From NCBI GenBank assembly GCA_021234155.1, contig JAJEKV010000008.1:24138618-24202617 (forward strand): a stretch of DNA of 64,000 nucleotides, read 5' to 3'. Shown in pieces: positions 46,111 to 57,820 of this stretch. This DNA comes from Isoetes taiwanensis (Eukaryota; Streptophyta; Lycopodiopsida; Isoetales; Isoetaceae). Both the position numbers and the translations under genes were made by a program. Position 1 is the stretch's first letter, and each line of letters begins with the position of its first letter. Under the pieces are notes generated by a model. That model did not search any database. It was not told the origin of the DNA and was given only the letters and a program-made list of their open reading frames with translations.

Positions 46111-47728
46111 TGTGACGTCCCCTACTCATATACGATGCCCGCACCGTATACAAACAGGAGTTCATCCCCCATACCAGCTCCATACTGATATAGGGCCCTC
46201 CACATATCACTGTTGGGGATACGATATTATGCCATGCTAGAATAAGTGTGACGTCCCCTACTCATATACGATGCCCGCACCGTATACAAACAGGAGTTCA
46301 TCCTCCATACCAGCTCCATACTGATATAGGGCCCTCCACATATCACTGTGACCGTCTAAAATCCACAGTGGGATCAGCACAATACAAGTGGGTTCCTACC
46401 CAAGGCTCAGACACCGGGATGAACTGACAAGCTTGGGCCTCCAGAGTTCATTGCAGACAGAATCATGACAATGGATTGGGCTGGCATAAGAACATGGCAT
46501 TGGGAAAGATCAGCACAATACAAGTGGGTTCCTACCCAAGGCTCAGACACCGGGATGAACTGACAAGCTTGGGCCTCCAGAGTTCATTGCAGACAGAATC
46601 ATGACAATGGATTGGGCTGGCATAAGAACATGGCATTGGGTTGTCCACTCCATCCGCCCCTCACATGCACACTGCGAGAGTAGGTTGAAAAGTGTTGGGA
46701 CTGATCAGTAGCCCGCCGGATGCATAGCCAAAGGGGCTATTCACGGGTTGCATCTCCCGATTCGATGGGGCGGTGTAGGATCACTCCTACCAGAGATCTC
46801 CATCTTTGACCCAAGGTGACTAGAGGGCCTTTGCCAGATTCGACTTAACCCACCGGAAGGTGAACTCCACCCCAGGTGTCGAGCCCATGCCTCACCCCAC
46901 TCGGTGGCAAGCCATTAGACCTAGTCACTCGATCCCGGTAGGCCTTACACACGGAGGGATGGGACAAGGGTGCAACACGAACCTCATTCTAAGCGATCTC
47001 GCCCCTTCACCCACAACCCGGTGTGGTTCTTGTACCACAGGCGAAATCTAGTAATGCACTAAGAGGGACTAGCTAGGAGCATCATCTACTAAGCTTTAAG
47101 TCTCTACCCCCTTCCCAATACAATGAGTCCACGAGAATGCATCAGTCCATCATATCAACATAAGTAATAAGAACTAATCTATCTCATAGAGTTAGGTTCT
47201 TTAGTTAGAGTCAATCTCGGGGATCGCTTGGCTACTAAGGGGTGATTTAATAGGCTAAACCTACTGGTTGAAGGCTGGAATGAGGTTTAGGCTATTCAAT
47301 CCACCAAATACCTGATCCACGGTTCACTCCTCTCGATCCGGCGTCCATGTCTCGTTACGCCCGGGATGCGGTCCGGAAGGATGATCGACCGACACGGGGC
47401 GACGGGCGATCGTGGGAGTTGGAATTGACTCCTCGGTAGCTGAAATCGGACTCTCGGAAGGTGCGTGGGCGAAAAAGGGAAAGTTAGGGTTTGGTTACCT
47501 TACATAGGCTCCCGGTTAGGGTTAGGGTTCCCATGACCCTTGGTCTACCTTTAATGGGTTAAAAGGTTCTTAAGTCGCATTACATTGTTAAGTGTCGCAC
47601 CCCTAAAAATTGTCCCCAGAGCCCTTGCTTGGGTATCGTCGTACCCGTCGATTGGGCGGCGATAATGCGGCGTGGCGGTCGATCTACGGTATACGTCGTG
47701 GGACCGTATATCGTACTGGAACGTCACA
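46111..47728 (-). repeat. Chromovirus 3' LTR
   Basis: In minus orientation it starts TGTGACGTTCC at 47,728 directly after a purine tract (AAGGTGGGGAGAA) and ends GGGGACGTCACA at 46,247 or 46,111; a 136-bp duplication makes the end ambiguous. A second duplication (46,372/46,508) lies within. The terminal inverted heptamers TGTGACG/CGTCACA are shared with the LTR at 18,354-20,055. Confidence 0.65.
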
Positions 47729-48500
47729 TTCTCCCCACCTTGAAATGATCTTTATCGCGGCATCGTGGAATCTCCACCTTGGGATCTTCTTAACTTTGCA
47801 ATCAACCTCATGCATGACGACATACTTATTATTATAGTTATACATTTTAATAGGATTACCTCAAGGTAATATTTATAGAACATTATTATAATATTAGTCA
47901 ATCCAATAGTTATCACTTACGTCATTACAACAATAACTCCTAATGTTTAGGTTTATTATTATATATACAATTATTCTTGAGGTACTCTTTATTCCTTGCA
48001 ACACATTACAACAAAATTGTGTTGCAAGTCTTCATCAATTCGACCTCTGGCCCCTCGGCGCTTCTATTGGCTGCTGAGGTTAACACTACGTTAGTACCAT
48101 TTTATTATTAATAAAGTTTTGGTTATATGGTGACCACCCCACCTATCTACATGAATGCATGGCTAATCTCCGGCGTAGGAAGAGGATGATTCTTCCATCG
48201 TGGGTGAGGAGCCGGCCTATCATGCCTATATGGCGCTCATGCCTACACCTTTAGTTGCCCGGCGTGGAGGATAGGTCCTTCCGTTATATGGGGCGTGAAG
48301 GCGAATTCCTCCTATCAAAGCATATATGGGGCTAGAGGTGCTTTTCCTATCAATGCATTCCTCAATGACCTCCTTCCTCGAGGTCGTCTACTTCCGGGGA
48401 CAGTAGACTTTGCAAAGCTGCACCATGGTCATGCCTACATTGACATTACACCACGTCCTAGAGATCACGCAATGGTCTCATCATCGGTTACAGCGCATGC
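47729..48500 (-). other. Chromovirus 3' UTR
   Basis: It lies between the chromodomain remnant and the LTR and has no long frame in the sense strand. It carries GGCGTGRAGG and CCTATATGGGGC-type repeats, comparable in position to the repeats at 2,230-2,640. Confidence 0.45.
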
Positions 48501-48519
48501 AACCCTTACCTCATAGGTT

Positions 48520-49860
48520 GCATCGTGATTATACTACTAGGCAAGCTATTAATCTACACAAATCGACATGCGGGCGATTTCTTGGGAGATGACCTTGCCG
48601 TCCCATTGCTCCATAAACCGTGGGTGCTTGTTTTTCGGATCTCTTTTAAGTACCCATGCGTCTTCCACCGGCAAGTGTTTCCACTTGACCAAGTATTAGA
48701 AGAAACTCGATCTCCTTGTTTTCTTGAATGCTTTATCAAGTATTAGTTACGGAACTATTTCTATCGCTCTTGTCATTTCCAACATTGTTGGGGTGTCGGG
48801 ACTTCCTCACGGATTGGGAGTGTGCTTCTTCAACAAACTCACGTGGAAGACTTTTGTGGATCTTTAGGTGTGCCGGCAAGTCTAACTTGTAGGATTGGTT
48901 ACCCACTCTTGATTGATTACGAAGGGTCCGCCCACCTTGGAGCAAGCTTCTTGCAATTTCGATCGCGGACTTCGCACGCTTTACCTTGATCTTGAGCCAT
49001 ACATTATCTCCAACTTGGAATTCTCCGGACCGTCCGATGTTTGTCGGCAATGCTCTTCTGCCGACTCCTTCGCTGCTAGAAGGTACCCTCGAACTTCTTC
49101 CACAAGCTGCTGCATGTCGGCTCAACATTTCTTTGCGAAACTTCCACTTTTGACGGGATTGTGCCAAGTGTGCGGAGTTAGGCATTGATAGCCGTAGTTG
49201 ATCATGAGCGGCGACATTTGGGATGATTCTGCTTGGTGCTATTGTATGCAAACTCCACCAAGTGAATAAATTCCTCCCACATACCTTGCTTGTTCCGGAC
49301 ATAGTTTGAACATGTCCTCCAATATTCTGTTGATACGCTCCGTTTGCCCATCCGATGCGTGGATGATAGGCGTGCTCATGGATAGCTTCGTTCTAATCGT
49401 TGTGAAGAGATCACGCGAGAAGGCACCGATGAACCGGATCTCGGTCGGGAGATAATTTCCCTTGCCATGCAATGGAGTGCGAAGATCTCTTTGGTGAAGA
49501 GCTTTGCGTGTCCATAGGCGTGTCAGGTGGTCTGCAAAGGCACAAAATGGGCCATCTTCGACAACTTATTCGACCACGACCATCAAGGCATCCTTACCTC
49601 TTCTTTGTCCTTGGCGGTCTGTTATAAAGTCCATGCCGGCGACTTCCCACTTAGCGTTTGGCGCAGCTAATGGTTCCAATGCCCCAGGAATTCGAAGTTG
49701 TTACGCCGTTCTTTGGCATAAGCGACACTCCTTGATGTGGCGAGCTATCGCTTCTTCATTCTGGCCAATAGTAGCTGCTCACGCACTTTAAAAGTATGTC
49801 TTCATGAATCTGCGTGGCCAGCTATTGGGCTGTTATTGGGTGTCGTGGAGGATCAACTTT
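48520..49860 (-). pseudogene. Chromovirus integrase and chromodomain
   Basis: The integrase core is legible as GMDFITDRQGQ (about 49,640) and KLSMSTPIIHASDGQTERIN (about 49,410-49,340). VGDNVWLKIKVKRAKSA (about 49,020-48,960) and SYKLDLPAHLKIHKSL are the C-terminal GPF/GPY-side region. The chromodomain opens with ILDKAFKKTRR near 48,740. Phase changes occur at least every 200 bases. The zinc-binding HHCC end is weak (HIKECRLCQ, about 49,735). Confidence 0.65.
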
Positions 49861-49949
49861 CTTACTCCGGATGATTCCGGCGCGCACAACTTGTTCTTAA
49901 TGGTATAGGAGGTTACCTTCCTTCTTAAAATTTTTGAAGGTTTCCCTCT

Positions 49950-51500
49950 CCTTATCCGTTCTGCTTCCTTGCACAAGCTTGCCCATACTTCCTTGAAGTC
50001 CACATCGTTGGCAAGGTTTCTTCTATCTTTTCGAAATACTTGAAGGCGTCGAGATTGCGTTGCGGTGCACCACTGGTTGTCGGCGGATGCCTTGAAAGCA
50101 CATCTGCTACCACATTAAGTTTCCCGGGCTTGTAGACTATATCAAAGTCGTACTCCTCGAGAAACTCCATCCACATGTGGTTGCGTGAATACGTCTTTTG
50201 GAGGCTCGGTGATCGGTGTCGATTCGAACTTCTTCCCTAAGAGGTAATGCCTCCAATTCTCAGCATACGACAACTGCGCTAGCAACTCTTGGTTGTCGTC
50301 GTCCGTGCGATGTTCGGCGTCGTTCATCTTTCTTGAGTAAATGCGCTATTACCCCTCCTCTTGCATGAGCGCGCTTTTTGTGGCTATCTTGCTTCGTATT
50401 AAGCCACTAACTTGTCCTTTTTAAGTGCGGCGGGGTTAAGGCGGGGGCGGTTGTCAAAGCTTCCTTCAACAATTCAAATCTGCTTGGGCTTTCTTGAGCC
50501 AATGGTGCGCCCAATTTTTCACTTTCTCGCCTTTGTCAAGTGCGGCCGATTGGGGCTGCTATCTTTGCGAAGTTCTTCACGAACTTTTTTGTAATATCTG
50601 CTAGGCCAAAAGAAACTTTGACCTCATGGGCGTTCTTTGGTGCCGGCCATTGGATTACCGCTTCAATCTTGGCCGGGGTGCAGCCGAGATTTCTTCTGCT
50701 GAAATCACATGACCGAGGTATTCCACCTTCTCTGTTGGCGGTGGCGCCGACAACTTGGCATACAAGCCCGATGCCTCCTTAACTTCTCGAGCACCTTTCT
50801 TTACGTGATGTGCATGCTCTTCAATGGATTTGTTTGTACACCGAATATCGTCGAAGAATACTATCACAAAGGTGTCCAAGAATTCTCTGAAGATGTCGTT
50901 CATGAGTCTCATGAGCGTGGCGGGGCGTTGGATAGCCCAAATGGCATTACGGTGAATTCGTAATCCCCATACACGGTTACGAAAAGCCGTTTTGTGGATG
51001 TCCTCTTCCTTTATTCTGATCACGGTGATAACTGACCTTAGGTCGATCTTGGAAGACCTTTGCCCCTTGGAGCTGATCCATCAAGTAAATGCGATGGGGA
51101 GTGCGTACTTGTTCTTGATGGTGTGCTTGTTCAATTATGCACGTAATCTATGCACATCCTCAAGCTTCCATCCTTCTTCGACAAAGAGGATGGGTGCCCC
51201 AAATGGTGAGGCGCTAGGCCTGATGAAGCCTAAATCGAGCAATTCTTGTAGCGCTTATTTAGCTCAGAGTGAGTTCTGTGTGGTCATTCTATATGGGGCC
51301 TTGCTTGTCGGCTTGGTCCTGGTTCGAAGTGCTATCTCACACTCTACTCCCCTGTGTAAGGAGGAAGCGCTTTCGATCTCATCTGGAAAGAGATCGTGGA
51401 ACTCCGTGATCAAGTTGGCGATTTGCTTGGGCAACTTGCTGAGCACTTTGTCTTCTTTACTTCCCTCCGACTCGGGTTCCTCAACCTCGAGTTTGAAGAT
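49950..51500 (-). pseudogene. Chromovirus reverse transcriptase and RNase H
   Basis: FHDLFPDEIESAS (about 51,410) opens the RT. IRIKEEDIHKTAFRNR (about 51,020) and PATLMRLMNDIFREF follow. The active site reads FFDDI (about 50,845-50,865) where YLDDI is usual, so the two aspartates are kept. KVEYLGHVIS (about 50,720) leads to an RNase H segment ending near 50,150 (ENWRHYLLGKKF). A connection segment (WMEFLEEYDFDIVYKPGKLN, 50,176 down) follows. Confidence 0.65.
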
Positions 51501-51539
51501 GTATGCTACCTGCTCGCTCTTTATAGACTTGGCGACTTC

Positions 51540-52996
51540 TTATAGGTCGTACTTGCCAATGCCCATTACTTCTGCTCCCATCGGGATGTTTATTCCCGGC
51601 AAGTCAATGTCGAAATTGATCATTTTTCCTGCCGTATGTCTTACTGCTCCGCTTGCCAAGATTATGGGCCTTGGTTTCAACTTCAACATTTCAACCATTC
51701 TTGGGGATGCAAAGTTGTGGCTACTTCCAGAGTCTATCAGGACTATGAAAGATTTGGCCTTTGCCTTCCCTACTGTGGAGATTACTTTATACTGGGTCTC
51801 TGCCTGTTCTGTATCTATAGCAGCGAAGATGTGGCACTCACCCTGAATGTAATCGCGTGCTGCCTCGCCGTCGTCATCTGACGGAGTATCCCATCCGCTC
51901 AACTCCGCTAGCGCTGAGCTCATAACAAATGGGCAGTTTGCCGTTCGGTGGCCCGGCTGGAAACATCTAAAGCAGAGCTGCTTCTCTATGCATTCCTGCC
52001 TTTTCTCCTTGGGCATCGCCTGTAAGAAGGACCGTACTGCTTTCGAGTAGTTGGAACCTTCCTGTTTGTCCTTGAAGGACACCTGCTTTCTTTCCTGCTG
52101 TTTTCCCTGGTTGCTATTGTATGAGGACTTTGCTGGACTTGGGCTGGCTGCCCTAGGGCTGTAACTCCCTGTTGCTTTGCCTCTATCCTGGTAGTAAGGC
52201 TGCTTCTGTGTGCTGTTCTGAGGCCCCGATCCTTGCAAACTAATTGCCTTGGATTCCGCTTCAGACACTGTTTTGGGGTCTATTGCCCTTACGAGTTTCC
52301 TGATTTCCTCGTTCAGCCCTTCTATGTAGCTTTCCACTGCGTGTTTCTCGCTCAGCTTCGGCACATACAGCCTTAGTCTCATAAACTCTTCGGTGTACTT
52401 CTGCACCGTCTTGTAGCCTTGCTGCAATCTGTAGAACTGCTGCATCATATTTGACTTGTGTTCTCGAGGAACATAGTGGCACTTGAAGGCTTTTGAGAAC
52501 TTCTTAAATCTGCACCGATCTCTGCTCAAGCCATGCGCCTTGGCATAGCCCTTCCACCAGATTCGTGCGGCTCCCTTCAAGTTGGCGGTTGCTACCCTGC
52601 CTTTGTCCTTGTCCTTCATGCCATAGGCATTGCCGTACTCACTCATTTCGTCCAGCCATGCCTCTGCTTCTAATCCTGACCTGTTCTCCCCCGAGAATTG
52701 TTCGAGTTTCCGGGCCTTCCATACATTGCCCAGTGCCGAGTCTACCTTCTTCTGGTAATCCAGCGCCTTAGCTTCCTTCTGTCGGCCGTCTCTGCGGTCC
52801 GGCACTTCTTCCGCCTCTTTCTCGGACTCAGAGTCCGAGACCGAGCTTGAGTCGGAGGTCTCTGTGCTGGGGGACCTCCTTCTTTACTCCTCTTCTTGTC
52901 TTTCCCCGACTTTCGGGGTGTCGTTTGTGGCCCGGATGATGCTTGTGCTGCTAGTAGAGCCTTAATCTAGTCCAGCTCCGTCCTCATTTGTGACAT
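51540..52996 (-). CDS. Chromovirus gag-protease
   Basis: 421 uninterrupted codons from 52,805 hold the retrotransposon gag fold (WWKGYAKAHGLS to about residue 190) and a basic Gln/Ser linker. A CCHC knuckle, CFRCFQPGHRTANC, follows (Cys278, Cys281, His286, Cys291), then an aspartic protease with LIDSG (Asp358). No ATG starts this frame; it enters from upstream. About 52,996-52,880 in another phase gives a gag-like N-terminus (SQMRTELD, one stop, then IKALLAAQASSGPQ), so the real start is near 52,996 behind a frameshift. It is the longest intact frame in the window. Confidence 0.8.
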
Positions 52997-53297
52997 CTCC
53001 TCTTCTGGAGTCAGGGGACCGTATTGTCCGAACAGGTTCCTTGGGATATGTTGTCTGTCGGGTGTCCTTTCATCTTCGTCGAGCCTCCTATTTTGCTCGA
53101 CCGTTCGTTGTTCCCTATCTGCATGCATAGTTGGTTATGGCTGTACGATTAGTTTTATTTGTTCTCTTGCATTATATGTGTTGTTGGTATAGTAGCGGAA
53201 CAAAAATACATTAACAAAACATTTAAAGTGCAAAAGAAATTAAATTCATATTATATAATATGTTAATACAAAAAGGCTTCCGGGATCAAGAGTCTAA

Positions 53298-54850
53298 CTA
53301 TTCTTGAAATCGCCGGTATGATGGATTATCCTCTAGGAACTTCTTCACTTGGGCTGTTCCTACTAAATGACCTAAGTTCCTAAGGACATTGATTGAAGAT
53401 CCACCCTGCAAAGCTCTCGCCAAATCTTCTATCCTGCGCTCGGAGGTATAGGCTGCGGTCACTGCCAGTCTTCCCTGCCGTCTGTAAGGTATGGCGAAGT
53501 AAAAAATATCGAGTGCTACCGCTCTCTTCACCAGGATGGCATACTCGGTGTTGGGAGCTATCTTCTATCCTGCGCTCGGAGGGCGCAATTAGCATCGATA
53601 CTCCTTCCTCGCCCCTGGGGGTGAATTTGCGGTGAATTACTGCTATTCTTCCGTCCATCAGCAGGGGAAGGTAATACTACAACGACCTGTCGTTGTGTGA
53701 CGGGTCTTCGCCTCCTCGGCCTCCAACTCTGTGTCTGCTGGCATAGTCATCGACCTCCACCGTGGTGAGCTCCCTGTAGTCTCTGACTGTTGCTGAAGCT
53801 CTCCTGAGGTCGAACTCGCCTCTTCGCTCTCGGGGAGGTGTCTTCGCCTCCTCGGCCTCCAACTCTGTGTCTGCTGGCATAGGCGGATCCCCATCTGTTC
53901 CTGTAGAGCAAGGAACTCCTCCTCCGTCGGTAGTTGCCGCGCCTCCATAATCTGCCTGATGTTGTCGTAGGCTTGAATATCGGAGGTCGACTCTCCCGTG
54001 TAAGTGTCGGCTTCCCTTACTTGGACCCATCTGTTCCTGTAGAGCAAGGAACTCCTCCTCCGTCGGTAGTTGCCGCGCCTCCATAATCTGCCTGATGTTG
54101 TCGTAGGCTTGAATATCGGAGGTCGACTCTCCCGTGTAAGTGTCGGCTTCCCTTACTTGGAGTGGGACGTCGGAAGTTCCTCGGACGATGAAGTCGTCGG
54201 TGCATTCTCGGAGTTGGTGCAGCAGCTCGTCGGGTCGATACTCTCTTTCCCTGCACTCCGGGAGGTTTTGGATGTCGCTTAGGAGCAAATACTCTTCGCC
54301 CTCGACGATGATGGGGGCTAGGCTTGTGATGCCTAGCCCAAGGGGTGGCAGCGATCACGACGAGTTTTGCGGCTTCTTCAATTCACTGCAACTCTTGTTA
54401 CGCTGGCCATTTGCTCTTCCATTTTGGGTCGAGCTCGGCGTAGTCCTCATCCCTTCTTCTTGACTCCTCGTCTTCTTCTTTTCCTTCTTGCTCTGTTCGA
54501 TGCTGCGAAAGGAGGCTGTTGTCTTATTCTTTGTGGCTAATGGGTCCCGTCCATGGGGGAATGGAGGTTTCTCCCATGGGGTTCTCGGCTGATGGGTAAG
54601 AATGCCTAGGAACAAAGTAGCCTATGCAAGGTGGGAGCTGCACTAAAGATGGCCCTACCCTAGCTTGGAATTCAGACAGGACTCTGCTATATGCTGGGGT
54701 TGCGTGCAAGGTTGCTTGGACATCTATCTCTTTCCGGAAGACCCGGAAAATCTCATCGATGTCGGCCTCGGCAGCATGAGCGCTGGCGCTGTACCATCGC
54801 CTGAAATCAGAGGTTGCCATGAGTCTAGCGAGGAAGAGACTAGCAAACGG
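53298..54850 (-). pseudogene. ORF B upstream of gag, unknown
   Basis: The reading starts near 54,820 (MATSDFRRWYSASAHAAEAD) and continues through EIFRVFRKEIDVQATLHATP. An acidic stretch then leads to SDIQAYDNIRQIMEARQLPT (about 53,970), KRAVALDIFYFAIPYRRQGR (about 53,530) and the end VKKFLEDNPSYRRFQE at 53,298. It is split by frameshifts and by the duplications at 53,424, 53,704 and 53,890. I recognise no family. It is not gag, which lies downstream, and shows no envelope-like membrane segments. A TATAAATA box lies about 120 bases before the ATG. Confidence 0.45.
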
Positions 54851-54929
54851 ATGCAAGAGCGCCTCAGGGAGCTGGAAAATCGGCTAAGGGAGCAGGAGCA
54901 AACTCGTAGGATGCTACGTAAGGAATGAG

Positions 54930-55520
54930 GGACTTATTTATAGAAAAGGGGGAAACCCTAATTTTTGGGTGACTTGGAAAATTCTTGGGGTTGGGCAATT
55001 CTAGCCTATATTGAGGTCTAAATGGGAATTGAAAGTCTAATTTAAGGGTTTGAGCATGACTGGGTTATCTAAAGATCCTAACATAACAAGTTGGAGATCA
55101 TTTGGACAAGTTATGGTGAAGAAATGGTAGGAAATTCTAGCCTATATTGAGGTCTAAATGGGAATTGAAAGTCTAATTTAAGGGTTTGAGCATGACTGGG
55201 TTATCTAAAGATCCTAACAAGCATGTCCAATTTGGGTAAAATAAGGGTATAAGGATGACAGACTCATCAAATTAGGCAGAATTGACCTCTTACTTGGTCA
55301 ATTTGGAGCTGTTTTGGGCAAATTTGGACAAGGTCTCACAGGTAGCGCCTCGTTCAAAAACTAAACTTTAGTTTCTTTACCAGGCGCGACGTGTGAGACA
55401 TCGCACTTTTTGGTCTAGAAATGTGCTACTTGGTCAATTTGGAGCTGTTTTGGGCAAATTTGGACAAGGTCTCACAGGTAGCGCCTCGTTCAAAAACTAA
55501 ACTTTAGTTTCTTTACCAGA
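54930..55520 (-). promoter_or_regulatory. Promoter-like block P2 (hairpin, spacer, TATA) before ORF B
   Basis: On the minus strand the block has a GC-arm hairpin (GCGCC-CGTTCAAAAACTAAA against TTTAGTTTCTTTACCAGGCGC, 55,344-55,389, repeated at 55,480). A CTAGAATTGCCCAA stretch and TATAAATA at 54,939-54,946 follow. The same order occurs before ORF A. Confidence 0.45.
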
Positions 55521-55549
55521 ATTTTTTTTTTTTGATTATTTACAAAATG

Positions 55550-56150
55550 TTTAAGGGCGTTCTCCCTATGCGACTAGCAAGATGCATGTCTTGCCTCATA
55601 AGTGTTACTCGCTTCGCATGAACAGTGCAAGCCGTCGAGTTTGATTTATATTACAAATTTTTTTTTTTTGATTATTTACAAAATGTTTAAGGGCGTTCTC
55701 CCTATGCGACTAGCAAGATGCATGTCTTGCCTCATAAGTGTTACTCGCTTCGCATGAACAGTGCAAGCCGTCGAGTCTTCAAGATGTTGCACTATTCTAC
55801 GCTCGCCGCTTCTGCAATGCAATGACATCTCATCAAGTGACCCTCATGTCGGTCTTGAAGTCTGCATCACTTCTATGACTAGGCGGGCAAAGGGAGCCGC
55901 GAGGGAATTAGGAAGGCGTAGCTTCTTGGCTGAAAGTGTTTGATCTCCCTCAATGCTCTTTTTTCGGTCTCCTTCTGGTGGGCTTCTTCTTGGCTGGCCT
56001 CTTAGGGGCCTTGGGCTTTCGATAGTAGGGTTGTAAGCCGGCTTCTTAATGATGGGGCTCTCCCTTAAAAGTTGGATGTCCTAAAAAAGGTAGCGGGGAA
56101 TGGAGTCTTGGGTACTGTATAATATCTCAATATAAGGTATGTTTTGAACT
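55550..56150. other. Spacer between ORF A and ORF B
   Basis: It contains the 121-bp duplication 55,520/55,656 and no recognised coding sequence. Confidence 0.4.
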
Positions 56151-56153
56151 TTT

Positions 56154-57156
56154 TTATATATATATTGGTCTCAGATAGCATTTCTTTACCTTAACTTTGA
56201 TACCAGTAGGTATTAGTTTTTGTAAGCCTCCCACTTCTTCATGTACTCTAACATGTTCCCGATGTTCCATCTTCCTTTCATATATCTTGGCGGGGTCCAT
56301 GACATAGGACTCTCGGGGCGGTCGTGGTTGTTTCTTCTGTCCCAAATCCCGGATACCTAGGGGGCTTACGCACTTGGTCCTGCTTTGCTCTGCTTTCGGC
56401 TATCTGCTTTCGAGGTACTACACCTTTCGTTGCACAGGGGTTTAGAAAAGCTTCCCCACCACAAACTTCCCCTTCTTCTTCTTCAGTTCCTCTGCCACTT
56501 TCTTCTCCTCCTCTTCTCTCTTCCTCTTCTTTTCTTCCTTCTTCCTTTCTCGGCGTCTCTCTTTGGCTTCGTACTTCGCGATAAACGCCGCGAGGTCTTC
56601 TTCCTCCGCCGGCTCAAGCCTCGGCTCCCGCTGTTCCTCTCGCTCCTCGGCCTCCTTCTCGCGGATCCAGGCTTCGAGTTGCTCTTCAATGGTCGGTTCT
56701 AGAGTCGGCAGCCTCTGCTCCTCACGGGCCTTGTTCTTCCTCCGCCGGCTCAAGCCTCGGCTCCCGCTGTTCCTCTCGCTCCTCGGCCTCCTTCTCGCGG
56801 ATCCAGGCTTCGAGTTGCTCTTCAATGGTCGGTTCTAGAGTCGGCAGCCTCTGCTCCTCACGGGCCTTGGTTCTCCTTTCTCTCTGTGCTGCCTCCTCTT
56901 CCTCTTGAGCAGCTACGTTCACGCATCAGGGTTTCGTCCTCTTCGGTCGATCTGCTGGTCCATCTCCTGGATTACGCTCTCCTCTCTTTGGGATCCTTCT
57001 CTATTGTGCTCATCAGAAGGTTCTCCCTATTTCGAAGAAGATTGGTGTGGATTGGTGTTAAGGAAGCTCTGAAGCATCTTGTTGAATCATCTTTGGGATC
57101 AAAATTTGGTCGATTCGCTGGGCGAACTTTCTGGCGATCTGTTTGGTTCGGGCCAT
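56154..57156 (-). pseudogene. ORF A: charged coiled-coil protein with H3-tail-like start
   Basis: The first ATG after the TATA box (57,156) opens MARTKQIARKFAQRIDQIL and closes after 32 codons. The main readable part, about 56,915-56,442, is a long Glu/Arg/Lys stretch (EEQLEAWIREKEAEEREEQR; KYEAKERRRERKKEEKKRK) with strong coiled-coil character and a basic end. PRESYVMDPAKIYERKMEHR follows in the last segment to 56,154. Frameshifts separate the three parts, and the 56,598/56,734 tandem copy repeats 45 codons. Function unknown; the sequence suggests a nucleic-acid or chromatin-associated structural protein, which is inference. Confidence 0.4.
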
Positions 57157-57254
57157 ATTTGTGGTCGGCGATCGGATGTCGGCAAAAAGATCGCCTTAGG
57201 GGCGGGGCAGAATTTCTAAGTCGAGGAGCATTACAAATGAGGGGGGTCTACATC

Positions 57255-57620
57255 TATTTATAGCTTGGGCAATTTTAGGTCAAAATCTAAGTTGCTCTAT
57301 TTAACATGCCAAGGCACCTATTTACTTAAAACATACACTTATTTCAGAGTTTTCTAATTATTGGTTTCCACGGTGGCATACTGTTCAAAAACTAGAGTTT
57401 AGTTTTTAGACCGGGAGCTTCGTGTGAATCTTATACATTTTAAGTAATTAAGTGATTTAAGCATACTATTCTAACTAATTCTTACCTTGGGCTGGCCTTA
57501 CCATATCACTTTTCTCAAATTCATCAAGTTTTAAGGTGTTCTTGGCTCGATGTCTCACAGGTAGCGCCCTGCTCAAAAACTAAAGTTCGGTTCTTTGACC
57601 CGGTAGCGGCGTGTGGTTTC
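57255..57620 (-). promoter_or_regulatory. Promoter-like block P1 (two hairpins, TATA) before ORF A
   Basis: Hairpin variants at 57,381-57,425 and 57,558-57,616 share GTTCAAAAACTA-TTTAG or GCTCAAAAACTAAAG and GTAGCGCC with P2. TATAAATA (57,255-57,262) lies about 100 bases before ATG 57,156. CTAAAATTGCCCAA just upstream matches P2. Confidence 0.45.
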
Positions 57621-57800
57621 CTACTGAGGAGGTTTTGGCTCATTCTTTTTAGTCTTATCATGTTCCAATTCACTTAAGCTGTTACTAGCTTAGCATAAAC
57701 TACAAAAATGAAAAAAAAAATCCCACTTTTAGAGGTTTGAGGATCCTATCAAGTTAGTACTCTTTGGGAGCATGGTGAGGTGCTTTGCTCTTGGTCTCCA

Positions 57801-57820
57801 AGAACATTGCTCGATACCTT
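57801..57820 (-). promoter_or_regulatory. Chromovirus primer binding site
   Basis: After the LTR end (GGGACGCCACA at 57,821) the minus strand reads AAGGTATCGAGCAATG. It matches the initiator-Met PBS core except for one missing A, as in the TRIM. Confidence 0.5.

Noticed and set aside
47510-47535. GGTTAGGGTTAGGGTT as interstitial telomere repeat
   Set aside because: It is only about two and a half units inside an LTR; too short and well within chance and promoter-motif background.
51636-51881. Plus-strand frames inside the gag-protease region, including the long one at 50,992-51,846
   Set aside because: They are antisense shadows of the gag-protease and RT frames, with no motif of their own.
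54665-54928. Plus-strand 87-codon frame ending in a coiled-coil-like stretch (QERLRELENRLREQEQTRR)
   Set aside because: It lies antisense to the start of ORF B, which has a TATA box and continues coherently; the charged look is probably a mirror effect.
57058-57156. A histone H3 gene
   Set aside because: Similarity ends after about ten residues; no histone fold follows.
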